Shown piece after piece: positions 8,850 through 17,573 of a stretch of 43,803 nucleotides of DNA. Source of the stretch: Lachnospiraceae bacterium (GTDB lineage Bacteria; Bacillota; Clostridia; Lachnospirales; Lachnospiraceae). Made by a program: the position numbers and the translations under genes. Location: positions 1 to 43,803 of the forward strand of contig JAILKH010000018.1 in NCBI GenBank assembly GCA_024693925.1. Reading direction: 5' to 3'. Position 1 is the stretch's first letter. Each line of letters begins with the position of its first letter. Below the pieces are notes generated by a model. The model searched no databases. It was not told the DNA's origin and saw only the letters and a list, made by a program, of their open reading frames with translations.

Positions 8850-9860
8850 TTATAATTTATTTACATATCCCGGATCGCGCCTTGCAACAGCCATAGTAAT
8901 ACCCGGTCCTGTGCTTTTCTTTATATAAAGTTTTCCTCCTGCTCCCGCACCGAGTACGGCTGCTCTTTCACATACATTATCAACACCCACAGTATTTTTT
9001 ACAAAATCGGAGGAAGTAAAATTCCCCTGCACCCGGGAAAGTATCCCTGCTTCAAAAGTCAGAAGGGGCAGTCTGTATTTAGAACAAAAATCACGTATAG
9101 CCGGTTCATTTTCTTTTATATCTATAGTACAGACCGCATAGATCTCTTCAACTTTGATATCATTCTTATTTAAAAAATCCATAAAACACTGTTCTGCGGT
9201 CTTTATATCCGTATCCCTTTTCATTCCGATCCCAAAAGTATATTTTCGGGGTGATAACAAAAGGGAATACTCCCGGTCCGTTTCATCGGCAATAATAATA
9301 TCCACAGGTTCTTTTGGGGGATAGTCCTTAATCGAAAGGGTAACCCTTTTACCTTCTATTGCTTTGGCGGAAACCTTTCCGATCCCTTCCCGGTTTCTTA
9401 TGGTAAGTCCCTTTTCTATTGCAAAAACATCCGCACTGAAGGCATCATGAACATCCGTTGATGTTGTTATCACGGGAATTGCATCTATCAACTCAGCAAC
9501 TGTTAAGGCAAGCTTATTAGCCATTCCCACATGCCCTGAAAGTATTGGGATCACAAACCTGCCGGAATCATCTATTACCAATACGGGAGAATCCTTTAAC
9601 TTATCCCTAACATAAGGAGCTATAAGCCTTACCGCTATCCCCACCGCTCCGGTAAAGATTATAGCACTACCGTTCTCAAACAATCCCTTTACAAAAGCAT
9701 CAAGGGACCCCCCTATCCTTTCAAATCCCGGAGAAACCTCCATAGAGTCTCCCGCAATATAAGCCTTACAGGGTTCTATTCCGGCTTTCATTGCCGCATT
9801 ATTTAATTTAAGTATCGTTTCCTGTCCGTACCGTGTGAAACAGATAGCTGCCTTATTCAT
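8850..9860 (-). CDS. cbiG: CbiG, cobalt-precorrin-5A hydrolase
   Basis: CbiG opens the delta-lactone left after ring contraction and releases the C2 fragment as acetaldehyde. The N-terminal region has IIFTGAVGIAVRLIAPYVRDK and the SGHVGMANKLA motif typical of CbiG. The C-terminal domain has VERI-type GMKRDT and the closing VARRDPGYVNK. At 336 residues it has the normal length. The frame extends to a TTG at 9881, but the ATG at 9860 has AAAGG seven bases upstream and gives the family-typical N-terminus, so I chose it. It sits between cbiD and cbiH in the operon. Confidence 0.94.
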   Translation of the reverse strand: MNKAAICFTRYGQETILKLNNAAMKAGIEPCKAYIAGDSMEVSPGFERIGGSLDAFVKGLFENGSAIIFTGAVGIAVRLIAPYVRDKLKDSPVLVIDDSGRFVIPILSGHVGMANKLALTVAELIDAIPVITTSTDVHDAFSADVFAIEKGLTIRNREGIGKVSAKAIEGKRVTLSIKDYPPKEPVDIIIADETDREYSLLLSPRKYTFGIGMKRDTDIKTAEQCFMDFLNKNDIKVEEIYAVCTIDIKENEPAIRDFCSKYRLPLLTFEAGILSRVQGNFTSSDFVKNTVGVDNVCERAAVLGAGAGGKLYIKKSTGPGITMAVARRDPGYVNKL

Positions 9861-9900
9861 AAATATACCTTTCTTAGCCAAACCCGTTATAGCAATTATA

Positions 9901-10992
9901 TTATGATCTTAATAACTCTTCAGCATTTTCCGTCTTACCCAGCAGACCCCATTGATTGGAATAGGTTATACATTCCACCTTAATAATACCCTTTGCCCGT
10001 TTATTCAGATAATAAGATATACGCTCCATTATATATTCCATGCACTTCCCGGCAATGCCTTCCTTATACAGGATTTCATAAGCTTCCTCCGTGGAAACAC
10101 AGTTAAGAACAGCTTTAAGGCTCTCCTTAGAACCTCCCGAACGGATCGCCGCCGCTGCCATAAGTTCCATACGGCAGTCACCTTCTGCGGAATGAGTATT
10201 CATGATCCCACCGGAAACCTTTATAAGCTTTCCTATGTGTCCTACAAGCAAAACCTTCTTAAAACCCGCTTCCGACGCCATATCTATTGCCGGACCTATA
10301 TAATTTGAACACTTAACAGCCTTTTCAAGATCATAACCATATTTTTCCTTCATAAAATTCATACCGTAATTGCCGGGAGATATAACGATATTTTCATATC
10401 CTTCCGCCTTTTTTTGACTAAGCTCAACCTTTATCGTTTCCAAGATTGCCCGGGTACTCATGGGCTCAACGATTCCCGTAGTTCCTATTATGGAAATACC
10501 GCCTAATATCCCCAGTCTTTTATTAAAAGTTTTCTCTGCAAGCTCCTCTCCTTCCGGTACATAAATGATCACATTTACGGAATCCCTGCAATCATAAAGC
10601 TCCATTACCTGCCTGACTTCTTTATCTATCATACTTCTCGGTACGGAATTTATGGCCGCATTCCCCACCGGCTGGTCAAGACCGGGACGGGTAACCCTGC
10701 CGACTCCCGGCCCGCCGTCAATATGGATATTTCCCATATTATCGCGGATAATCTCCACCCTTGCATAAATATATGCATTGTTTGTAATATCCGGATCATC
10801 CCCCGAATACTTCTTCACCCCACAGCTGCAGTTATCCTCGTTAACCTTTATATCCAGAATATCAGGAGTATAGGTAATACCTGCCGGAGTATCTATTTTT
10901 ATTGATTTTTTTATATTCCCGGACAGAAGCATATAAATTGCCGCCTTTGCGGCGGCCGCTGCACAACTGCCTGTGGTAAAACCATAATTCAT
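9901..10992 (-). CDS. cbiD: CbiD, cobalt-precorrin-5B C1-methyltransferase
   Basis: This 363-residue protein begins with the diagnostic MNYGFTTGSCAAAAAKAA and contains GGPGVGRVT and GTTGIVEPMS, all typical of CbiD. It methylates C1 of cobalt-precorrin-5B using SAM, a step specific to the anaerobic pathway. AAAGGAAG precedes the ATG. It lies 41 bases after cbiC and 40 before cbiG in the same direction. The length is in the normal range, and no defect is visible. Confidence 0.96.
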   Translation of the reverse strand: MNYGFTTGSCAAAAAKAAIYMLLSGNIKKSIKIDTPAGITYTPDILDIKVNEDNCSCGVKKYSGDDPDITNNAYIYARVEIIRDNMGNIHIDGGPGVGRVTRPGLDQPVGNAAINSVPRSMIDKEVRQVMELYDCRDSVNVIIYVPEGEELAEKTFNKRLGILGGISIIGTTGIVEPMSTRAILETIKVELSQKKAEGYENIVISPGNYGMNFMKEKYGYDLEKAVKCSNYIGPAIDMASEAGFKKVLLVGHIGKLIKVSGGIMNTHSAEGDCRMELMAAAAIRSGGSKESLKAVLNCVSTEEAYEILYKEGIAGKCMEYIMERISYYLNKRAKGIIKVECITYSNQWGLLGKTENAEELLRS

Positions 10993-11033
10993 AAAAGACT
11001 TCCTTTGTTGCGTTTTTAAGGACCTGCCGGGAT

Positions 11034-11660
11034 TTAGTGCATCATATACAGGATCGCATTACAGATTGCCGCCGCAACATTACTTCCTCCCTTGCGCCCC
11101 CGGTTTATTATATACGGAATATCGGTATCTATAATAAGCTCCTTAGCTGCCACCACATTTACAAAACCTACGGGAACACCTATTATAAATGCCGGCCGGT
11201 AGCCCTTTAAATAATGTTCATATAAGGTTATTAATGCAGTAGGGGCATTTCCTATTACATAAATCACCGGTGTTCCAAGGTCTATTGCCTTCTCCATACT
11301 GACAGAAGCTCTTGTTACCTCAGAAAGCTTTGCCTTTATAGCCACCTCTTCCTCTGCCATAAAGCACTGAGCCTTACAGCCAAATTGTTTCAAAACACCC
11401 TTATTTATCCCTGCCAAAGCCATATTTGTATCTGTTATGATACACGCTCCGTTTCTTATAAGTGCTTTGAAATCCTCAATTGCATTTTCGGAAAAAACAA
11501 GTGTATCCGCATAATCAAAATCCGCGGTTGTATGAATACATCTCTTTATAACGGATGCGGTATCTCCCGAAAGTTTGATACCCTTCTCTTTTAATTCCTC
11601 CGTAAGTATCTCAAAGCTTCTTTTTTCAATTTCGGAGGGTTTAACATATTCAATATCCAT
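11034..11660 (-). CDS. cbiC: CbiC, cobalt-precorrin-8 methylmutase
   Basis: CbiC moves the methyl group from C11 to C12 to form cobyrinate. The 208-residue chain has the family sequence IEKRSFEI near the N-terminus, RCIHTTADFDYADT around the proposed catalytic histidine, TDTNMALAGI, and the C-terminal GRKGGSNVAAAICNA. It starts inside the end of cobD, with 11 bases of overlap, which suggests translational coupling. The length is normal. Confidence 0.96.
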   Translation of the reverse strand: MDIEYVKPSEIEKRSFEILTEELKEKGIKLSGDTASVIKRCIHTTADFDYADTLVFSENAIEDFKALIRNGACIITDTNMALAGINKGVLKQFGCKAQCFMAEEEVAIKAKLSEVTRASVSMEKAIDLGTPVIYVIGNAPTALITLYEHYLKGYRPAFIIGVPVGFVNVVAAKELIIDTDIPYIINRGRKGGSNVAAAICNAILYMMH

Positions 11661-12699
11661 TTATGATCTCACCTATATTCTTAACAAGTATTTCATTAGA
11701 AGCATGATCCTTTACCGCAATCCGGTAAAACCCTTTGCCAAGCCCCTTGTAATCGCTGCAATCTCTTATTAAGATCCCTTTACCCAAAAGCTCTGTATAC
11801 AGATCCTTATTATGTTTGATCAGCAGAAATGCCGTATCCGAATCAAAGACCCGGATCCCCAAGGCCTTAAGATGATCTGTTAAATATTTTCTTTCTTCAC
11901 GGATCTTTATACCTGTGGCTCTTGCATGATCTCCCAAAAGGATAACCTCTGCGCAGGCCTCCATGGTATTTGAAGCTATAGCCGAAATATTCCACTCCGG
12001 AAGAACCGTCTTTAAGTCATTTATTTCATCTTCCCCGGCTATTACATATCCCATCCGTAATCCGGGAAGGGAAAAAAACTTGGTATAGGAACGTATTATA
12101 AATAAATTCTTATATTTTTTTATAAGCTTTGCGGCATTATATCTGTCCATACCTATATCCGACATTAAAATAAAACTCTGGTCAAGTATGACTTTGGTAC
12201 CTGTTTTAAGGGTTTTATCAAGGATAGCCTCAAGGACAGCCTTATCAATCTGTCTGCCTGTGGGATTCCAGGGATCCGTCAAAAAAAGAAGATCCACAAA
12301 TTCATCGATATATCCCAGTATCTCTTCCGTCAGCCCAAACTCTTCCTCTTCCTTAAGCATATATTCCGATATCCCGCAGGCTTTACAGCTTCTTAAGGCA
12401 TGCCTGTAACCGCTAAAGCAGGGTTCGATAAGTAATGCTTTTTCAGGCTCACAGGCCTTAACCGTCGCCATAATCAGCTGAGAAGCTCCCGCACCCGCAT
12501 AGATTTCCGAGATACCGACCCCATCACTTTGAGCGATCCCGGAACGCAGGGATAACTGCAGGGGGTCCGGATAAAAACCGCATTTATCTATTCCTTCCCT
12601 GACCGCCTTCTCCACCGTGGGAGGAAGGGGCAGAGGATTAAGATTTACGGAAAAATCAATATTGACTTTATTTCTGTATATATCACCACCGTGTGCCAT
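11650..12699 (-). CDS. cobD: CobD, threonine-phosphate decarboxylase (class I/II aminotransferase fold)
   Basis: This PLP enzyme makes (R)-1-amino-2-propanol phosphate, the linker between the corrin ring and the nucleotide loop. It begins MAHGGDIYRN with DFSVNLNPL shortly after, the hallmark start of CobD proteins. DPWNPTGR is the NPTG element, and SYTKFFSLPGLRMGY holds the PLP-binding lysine and the phosphate-binding residues. At 349 residues it is the usual size. The neighbour cbiB encodes the enzyme that uses its product. The name follows the Salmonella cobD; in the Pseudomonas nomenclature this enzyme is called CobC and cobD means CbiB. Confidence 0.92.
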   Translation of the reverse strand: MAHGGDIYRNKVNIDFSVNLNPLPLPPTVEKAVREGIDKCGFYPDPLQLSLRSGIAQSDGVGISEIYAGAGASQLIMATVKACEPEKALLIEPCFSGYRHALRSCKACGISEYMLKEEEEFGLTEEILGYIDEFVDLLFLTDPWNPTGRQIDKAVLEAILDKTLKTGTKVILDQSFILMSDIGMDRYNAAKLIKKYKNLFIIRSYTKFFSLPGLRMGYVIAGEDEINDLKTVLPEWNISAIASNTMEACAEVILLGDHARATGIKIREERKYLTDHLKALGIRVFDSDTAFLLIKHNKDLYTELLGKGILIRDCSDYKGLGKGFYRIAVKDHASNEILVKNIGEIINGY

Positions 12700-12706
12700 A
12701 TATCCC

Positions 12707-13705
12707 CTATACGATAATTATCAGAATCACCATCGGAAGCATAAAAGACAACAGTAAAAGCAATTCCGATATAAACATAAGCAAATTGGAACGTTTGATA
12801 TCTTCAACATCAATATGCCGGATATCATTCCCGATAAAGGGTTTGTCAACAAGTATACCCTCGTAATAAGAAGGCCCTCCCAGTCTGATATTTAAGGCAC
12901 CGGCTACTGCACTTTCCGTCTGAGCGGAATTGGGACTTGTATGATTATATCTGTCTCTTCTCCATATACGGTATGCAGACCCTCCGTCATAGGCTTTGGA
13001 AAACAGCCGTAAAATATACGCTGATATTATTATATACATAGCACTGATCCTTGAGGGAACATAATTGGCAGCATCATCCAGCTTAGCGGCTGCCCTGCCA
13101 AAATACAGAAATTTTTCATTCTTATATCCCACCATGGAATCCATAGTATTTACGGCCTTATATAACATACCTGCCACCGGCCCTCCTATGATCAGAAAAA
13201 GGAGTGGGGCAAGTACACCATCCGAAGTGTTCTCGGCTACCGTTTCCACCCCTGCTCTTATTATACCATCTTCATTAAGCCTGCCGGTATCTCTTCCTAC
13301 GATCATGGAAAGATCATAACGCGCCTTTTCAATATCCCGGAGCTTTATAGCATTATATACCTTAATACTTTCCGTATACAAACTTCTTGCGGCAAGTATA
13401 TAGCAGGTCAGGATTGATTCCGCTATCATCCCCGGTATAATATTGATCTTATAACAGCCCGCAATTACCAGAGTGGTTGACATAACTACGAAGGTACAGA
13501 CAATAAACACCATAAGCCGGCCATACCGTAATTCCCGGCCTGTCTCTCCTTCCGCTTTTTTCTTATAATGTCCGGTAAGTAAGTTTATAAGCTTACCTAT
13601 TCCCGTAACAGGATGGGGAATATTATGGGGATCACCTGTCAGAAGATCCATAAGATAACCGGTCACCAATGCGATCATATGTAAAATCAAGTATTTTTTC
13701 ATCAT
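12707..13705 (-). CDS. cbiB: CbiB, adenosylcobinamide-phosphate synthase, integral membrane
   Basis: CbiB attaches aminopropanol phosphate to adenosylcobyric acid. The N-terminal GYLMDLLTGDP and the following PHPVTGIGKLI are diagnostic, as are AENTSDGVLAPL, the VNTMDSMVGYKNEKF region and the later SPNSAQTESAVAGAL and LGGPSYYEG. Several membrane helices are present. The chosen ATGATG start has a weak GGTAGTGG ahead of it and lies inside the cobU-cobC gene, giving a 74-base overlap. A shorter start at 13678 would still overlap and has no ribosome-binding site. The length is normal. Confidence 0.94.
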   Translation of the reverse strand: MMKKYLILHMIALVTGYLMDLLTGDPHNIPHPVTGIGKLINLLTGHYKKKAEGETGRELRYGRLMVFIVCTFVVMSTTLVIAGCYKINIIPGMIAESILTCYILAARSLYTESIKVYNAIKLRDIEKARYDLSMIVGRDTGRLNEDGIIRAGVETVAENTSDGVLAPLLFLIIGGPVAGMLYKAVNTMDSMVGYKNEKFLYFGRAAAKLDDAANYVPSRISAMYIIISAYILRLFSKAYDGGSAYRIWRRDRYNHTSPNSAQTESAVAGALNIRLGGPSYYEGILVDKPFIGNDIRHIDVEDIKRSNLLMFISELLLLLSFMLPMVILIIIV

Positions 13706-14798
13706 CCACTACCAGATCCAATATATATCCGTCCAGATTATCAACCCAAAAATCATAATAATCCTTACAAAGGAGGGAACTCATTATAGCCATAATATTT
13801 CCTCCATGACATACGATAAAAATATCATTTATATTTCTCTGTAATACTATATCACAAAATGCTTTCATACTGCGCTCAATAAAGGAAGTCCTGCTTTCTC
13901 CTCCGGGAATATCACAGTCTCCCTGTGTATTGAGAAAATGTATATAGGCCTCATTATCCTTTAACTCCTCATAGGTCTTCCCCTCAAATACACCAAAATC
14001 AATTTCCTTAAGACCGTCTGCTTTTTTTATATCACAATCCCCAAACAGAAACCCGGCCGTCTCACAGGCCCTTTTAAGAGGACTGCTTACGATCACCGAT
14101 TTGGTTAACATAAATCTGCCGATATTCTCTTTAAGCTTTTCCATACACTTAATATCCGAAGAATTAAGCGGACGGTCTGTTGCGCACCCCTCATATCGCT
14201 TCTCAAGATTTCCGTCGGTTTTTCCATGTCTTAGAAGAATACATCTTCCCGTTCTTATAACACGGTCCGCTTTATTTTTTAAATGCTCATTGATCATATT
14301 AAGAAGCCGGATATAAACAAGGGTCATATTATCCATATTAGGGGATTCTTCATATATACTGCTTACAACCAGAAGATCCTTTACCCTGTTATTTAAATAA
14401 TCTATGTCCTCCTCTATTTTCTCTGCCAGGGACTGCAGCAAAAAATGTATCCTGTCCGGGGCTTTTTCCTTTTTAAGCCTGTCCATCAGCTCCCTGTTAA
14501 GAGGATTTTCATACAGCTCATTTCCCGCAAGATTGGCTGCACATTCAAGAAGAAGTGTACTCTTATCCGGCTCCTCCATCAAGGACAGGGTTTTTTTAAT
14601 ATCATAAGGACATTCAAGGGTAATAAAACCTTTATCCTTTCTTAAAGCTCTGTGCCTTTGGACCCTGAGTTCCCCCTCTTTATCGTAAATCTTCATTGTC
14701 GCAAGATAGTACCTGTTTATACCCTGCGAATTAACGGCTTCTTTTTCCGCCTGTTTTGATTTTCCGCTGTTTGCTTTTCCGATTATAAATGTTAACAT
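13632..14798 (-). CDS. cobU-cobC: CobU-like kinase/guanylyltransferase fused to CobC-like alpha-ribazole phosphatase
   Basis: Residues 1-180 resemble CobU, which phosphorylates adenosylcobinamide and transfers GMP to it. The P-loop GKANSGKS and the conserved RVQRHRALR, with the histidine that carries GMP in CobU, are visible. The usual NEVG..VP segment is replaced by SSIYEESPNMDN, so this domain is divergent. Residues 182-388 are a histidine phosphatase with LLRHGKTDGN, SSPLKRACETA, a Glu in KEIDFGVFEG, and CHGGNI, fitting CobC/alpha-ribazole-5'-phosphate phosphatase. The fusion joins two nucleotide-loop enzymes. It is the first gene of the cob operon, with AAGG before the ATG. CobS and CobT, their usual companions, are not nearby. 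Confidence 0.85.
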   Translation of the reverse strand: MLTFIIGKANSGKSKQAEKEAVNSQGINRYYLATMKIYDKEGELRVQRHRALRKDKGFITLECPYDIKKTLSLMEEPDKSTLLLECAANLAGNELYENPLNRELMDRLKKEKAPDRIHFLLQSLAEKIEEDIDYLNNRVKDLLVVSSIYEESPNMDNMTLVYIRLLNMINEHLKNKADRVIRTGRCILLRHGKTDGNLEKRYEGCATDRPLNSSDIKCMEKLKENIGRFMLTKSVIVSSPLKRACETAGFLFGDCDIKKADGLKEIDFGVFEGKTYEELKDNEAYIHFLNTQGDCDIPGGESRTSFIERSMKAFCDIVLQRNINDIFIVCHGGNIMAIMSSLLCKDYYDFWVDNLDGYILDLVVDDEKILDFTYDRIGDRLSYGSSDR

Positions 14799-14824
14799 TT
14801 TTTATCCTTATTAAACACTACAAT

Positions 14825-14850
14825 GGACGGTTCTTATAAAAGAACCGTCC
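14825..14850 (-). terminator. Perfect 11-bp hairpin ahead of the cob operon, likely terminator of the lipoprotein gene
   Basis: GGACGGTTCTT and AAGAACCGTCC form a perfect 11-bp stem with a four-base loop, 12 bases past the lipoprotein stop and 27 bases before the cobU-cobC start. On the minus strand no strong T-run follows (ATTGTAGTGTTT), so termination may be inefficient. It may instead protect or process the transcript. I see no clear promoter or riboswitch between it and cobU-cobC. Confidence 0.55.
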
Positions 14851-14861
14851 CTGTTATTATC

Positions 14862-15707
14862 TTATTCAGATGTTAAAATATCCATTATCTCATCAAAACT
14901 TAAAGCTCCTTCACTCATATCGACTCTGTCCTTAAAGGAGAAACCGAACTCTTTTTCAAGGTCCTTTGCCTCCGGGATCGAGTCGGGCGAATACAGATCT
15001 TCATCTTCATCAACGCTTTTCTTAACCTTTACCTCATTACCTTCACTATCAATATAAGTCAGTTCATAAGAGAAAGGATCCTTGGCATCCTCGGACCAGG
15101 ACAGATCAATATAGTCATATCTGAAGCATTCTGCATAATCCGTTCCGTCCTTTTTGTATCCGATCGTGTATTGGCTGCCCATCTGACCGCCGCTTTTAAA
15201 ATACATATTGCCTTTTTCTATATAGCTGTCATTCTTTCCTTCACAGCCCGCACTGGTATAGTACATTTCCTCCTCATCGGCTTCATAAGAATCAATTAAA
15301 ACCACATATGCGGATTCCCCATCAATATATGTATACAGATCAATGCAGTACCAGCCGGAATCATCTCCGAAAAGAGCAAGCTCCGGTATATCGTCATCAT
15401 CTATATATACAAGATTGTATTTAATATTATCATCCTTTCCATGATCCTCTTCCCAGATCTCTACGATCTCACGATATGCCTCTTTCCAATTATCATCACC
15501 GGTAGCTTCTTTTGATATTCCACCGGCATCTCTCGTTATCTCTTCCTCATCCTTGATTTCTTCGTCTTCTTTGATCTCTTCCCCTTCCTTATTTCCTTCA
15601 GCCTTTTTAGTAGCTTCCGCTTCCTTATTTCCGGCTTCCGGGGTCCCTCCACAGGCGGCCAGACTTAATGAAAACATCAAAAGGGATAGAATTAAATATT
15701 TTTTCAT
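14862..15707 (-). CDS. Hypothetical acidic lipoprotein
   Basis: I do not recognise a family. From the ATG at 15707 (AAAGGAG with good spacing) the protein has a signal peptide ending in LAAC at Cys19, so it should be a lipid-anchored surface protein. A highly charged linker of Lys, Glu and Asp runs from about 25 to 65. The following region contains repeated acidic loops (YIDDDDIPELALFGDDSG), reminiscent of calcium-binding or integrin-like loops in other clostridial surface proteins, but this is only a resemblance. It lies 17 bases after the other acidic lipoprotein gene and is probably in the same transcript, ending at the perfect hairpin at 14825-14850. Confidence 0.75.
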   Translation of the reverse strand: MKKYLILSLLMFSLSLAACGGTPEAGNKEAEATKKAEGNKEGEEIKEDEEIKDEEEITRDAGGISKEATGDDNWKEAYREIVEIWEEDHGKDDNIKYNLVYIDDDDIPELALFGDDSGWYCIDLYTYIDGESAYVVLIDSYEADEEEMYYTSAGCEGKNDSYIEKGNMYFKSGGQMGSQYTIGYKKDGTDYAECFRYDYIDLSWSEDAKDPFSYELTYIDSEGNEVKVKKSVDEDEDLYSPDSIPEAKDLEKEFGFSFKDRVDMSEGALSFDEIMDILTSE

Positions 15708-15724
15708 TTTTTCTCCTTTAAACA

Positions 15725-17389
15725 TTATCTGGCTCCTCCACACACAACAGGAGACACCCTGTTAAATGCATCTTTTGATCCGTAGGTATAGAATTTATTG
15801 ATCATCATCAAATAAATGGTTCCGTCTTTAAACCTTGAAAAATTAATAACGGAAGAGCACTGTATATCATATCTGCCGTTCCACAGATTTGCCGTAACTC
15901 TTGACACAATATCTTTCTTGGGATTATATACACGCTTTATATCTGCCGCCGACTCTGCTTTTCCGTAAAAATACTGGAAATCCTGCATCAGATAATGATC
16001 TGCATATTTATCCACGAAACTTTTGGCATCACCGCTCCAATTCTGATAATCAAGAGTAATATTTCTGCCCGTCACATACCCTTCGGTACCATCGTATACA
16101 TACAAAAAATCACCATCTGCGTTTGCATAATATTGATATGGATATTTTAAATATGTATGCCTGGATGGGGATCTTAATTCATACAAACCCTTGCCGGCAT
16201 CTTTATACTGCAGATCATCTCCCGAACCGGACCCGCCGGCTCTTGCTACGTTATCACCTCCTGTTGACGCGGCAATCTCATTTTCGGGAACATAGGGAAC
16301 CATAATATCTCCCTCATCATCCTTAAGTCTTACCTTGCTTTCAATCTGCAGATATTGGGATGATTCCTCCCCCTCTTCCTTAGCCTCTATGGTCGTACCG
16401 TCAACAGTATATTCTCCTTCGGAAACTATATCATCACTCTGTATTTCATGGATCTCAAAACGACCGGAATCATAAAAGGCCAGATAAATATCTTCATAAT
16501 CCGCATACTTCCAACATCCGGCTATATCGGACGCTTTATAATCCGTTTCGGAATCAAGTCCGGAGGCTCTGGTTACGTATTCCTCATCCGTTTCCTTCTC
16601 ACCTTCGTTAACTGCTTCCACGTATTCATCTTCCGCTTCTGTATTCTCGGAAGTCTCATCCTTGTATTCATCCTTTAATTCCGAAGCCATACCTGTTTTA
16701 TCAATCTGGAATTCCCCCTCATCCGAATCCTTAAGCTCCGTAAGATCCATTAATTCAATGCTTTCAAGCTCATCCTCATAGAACTCTTCATTATCCTCAT
16801 AAAAATCAATGGGGCAACTGTAGCCATAGTAAAAAGTATAATTATCGGTAAGGATAACTTCACCGACACCACAGGTACTATCTTCATTGGAACCCCATTC
16901 CCAGGCTACTTCATAAACCGGATATGTTAATTCACCGGAAAGATCTTCATTTGCTTCAACTTCGGTAACACTGCATTCAGGTTTAACCTTTGCCGATACA
17001 AACCCTTTTACATACTCTTCGGCACTCTGATCCTCTTCCATGGTATTTGGAGCAGACATATTTATAATGACCGTAAGTCCGTCCTCTGTCATATCCTCAT
17101 AGAAATATGTCCCATCCTCATTATTCTCATTTGTTAAGTTTGTCAATCCGGAATATCCTTTTGCTTTAACCGCAAGGGTATTCACAGCCTCCGAGACTTC
17201 TAAATCCTCACCGGCTTCCGGTTCTTCTACGATTTCCTCCTCTGCCTCAAGATCCCCGATGTTATTTTCATCTTCTTTTACATTTTCTTCAGATGATTCT
17301 ACCGGCACATAGGTAACATTACAACCTGCAAGCATGGCTGCAATAACACCACCCACCAGCAAAGACACAACCCAGTTTCTCTTTTTCAT
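15725..17389 (-). CDS. Hypothetical multidomain acidic lipoprotein
   Basis: This is a 554-residue lipoprotein of unknown function with a lipobox LAGC at Cys23. Three parts can be seen: a globular N-terminal part (about 75-215) after an acidic linker; a short lipocalin-like beta segment (SDIAGCWKY and following, about 290-365); and a C-terminal domain rich in Tyr and Asp (about 385-554). Acidic low-complexity spacers separate them. Start choice: the ATG at 17389 gives a typical signal peptide; a GTG at 17398 is also possible, since GGAGGGT lies just before it. The neighbours are the second acidic lipoprotein and a lipoprotein C11 peptidase, suggesting a surface complex or a shared export target (inference). 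Confidence 0.75.
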   Translation of the reverse strand: MKKRNWVVSLLVGGVIAAMLAGCNVTYVPVESSEENVKEDENNIGDLEAEEEIVEEPEAGEDLEVSEAVNTLAVKAKGYSGLTNLTNENNEDGTYFYEDMTEDGLTVIINMSAPNTMEEDQSAEEYVKGFVSAKVKPECSVTEVEANEDLSGELTYPVYEVAWEWGSNEDSTCGVGEVILTDNYTFYYGYSCPIDFYEDNEEFYEDELESIELMDLTELKDSDEGEFQIDKTGMASELKDEYKDETSENTEAEDEYVEAVNEGEKETDEEYVTRASGLDSETDYKASDIAGCWKYADYEDIYLAFYDSGRFEIHEIQSDDIVSEGEYTVDGTTIEAKEEGEESSQYLQIESKVRLKDDEGDIMVPYVPENEIAASTGGDNVARAGGSGSGDDLQYKDAGKGLYELRSPSRHTYLKYPYQYYANADGDFLYVYDGTEGYVTGRNITLDYQNWSGDAKSFVDKYADHYLMQDFQYFYGKAESAADIKRVYNPKKDIVSRVTANLWNGRYDIQCSSVINFSRFKDGTIYLMMINKFYTYGSKDAFNRVSPVVCGGAR

Positions 17390-17573
17390 AATCCTCACAC
17401 CCTCCTGTCAGATACATACTCTTATATGGTATAACCCTGAAATCCATACAGAAATATCCCACACCCATTTCCGGATATCATCAAAGTCACAACCATACAA
17501 CACTCACACTATCCTATATCATATTAATATTAAATGATACATACTAAAAGTATATTTTTTAAATAACAAATTA

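Noticed and set aside
14799-14861. Cobalamin riboswitch before cobU-cobC
   Set aside because: The gap is too short and contains neither a B12 box nor the aptamer core.
17399-17573. Riboswitch or promoter in the gap before the large lipoprotein
   Set aside because: No aptamer consensus was found, and only weak AT-rich promoter-like boxes are present.
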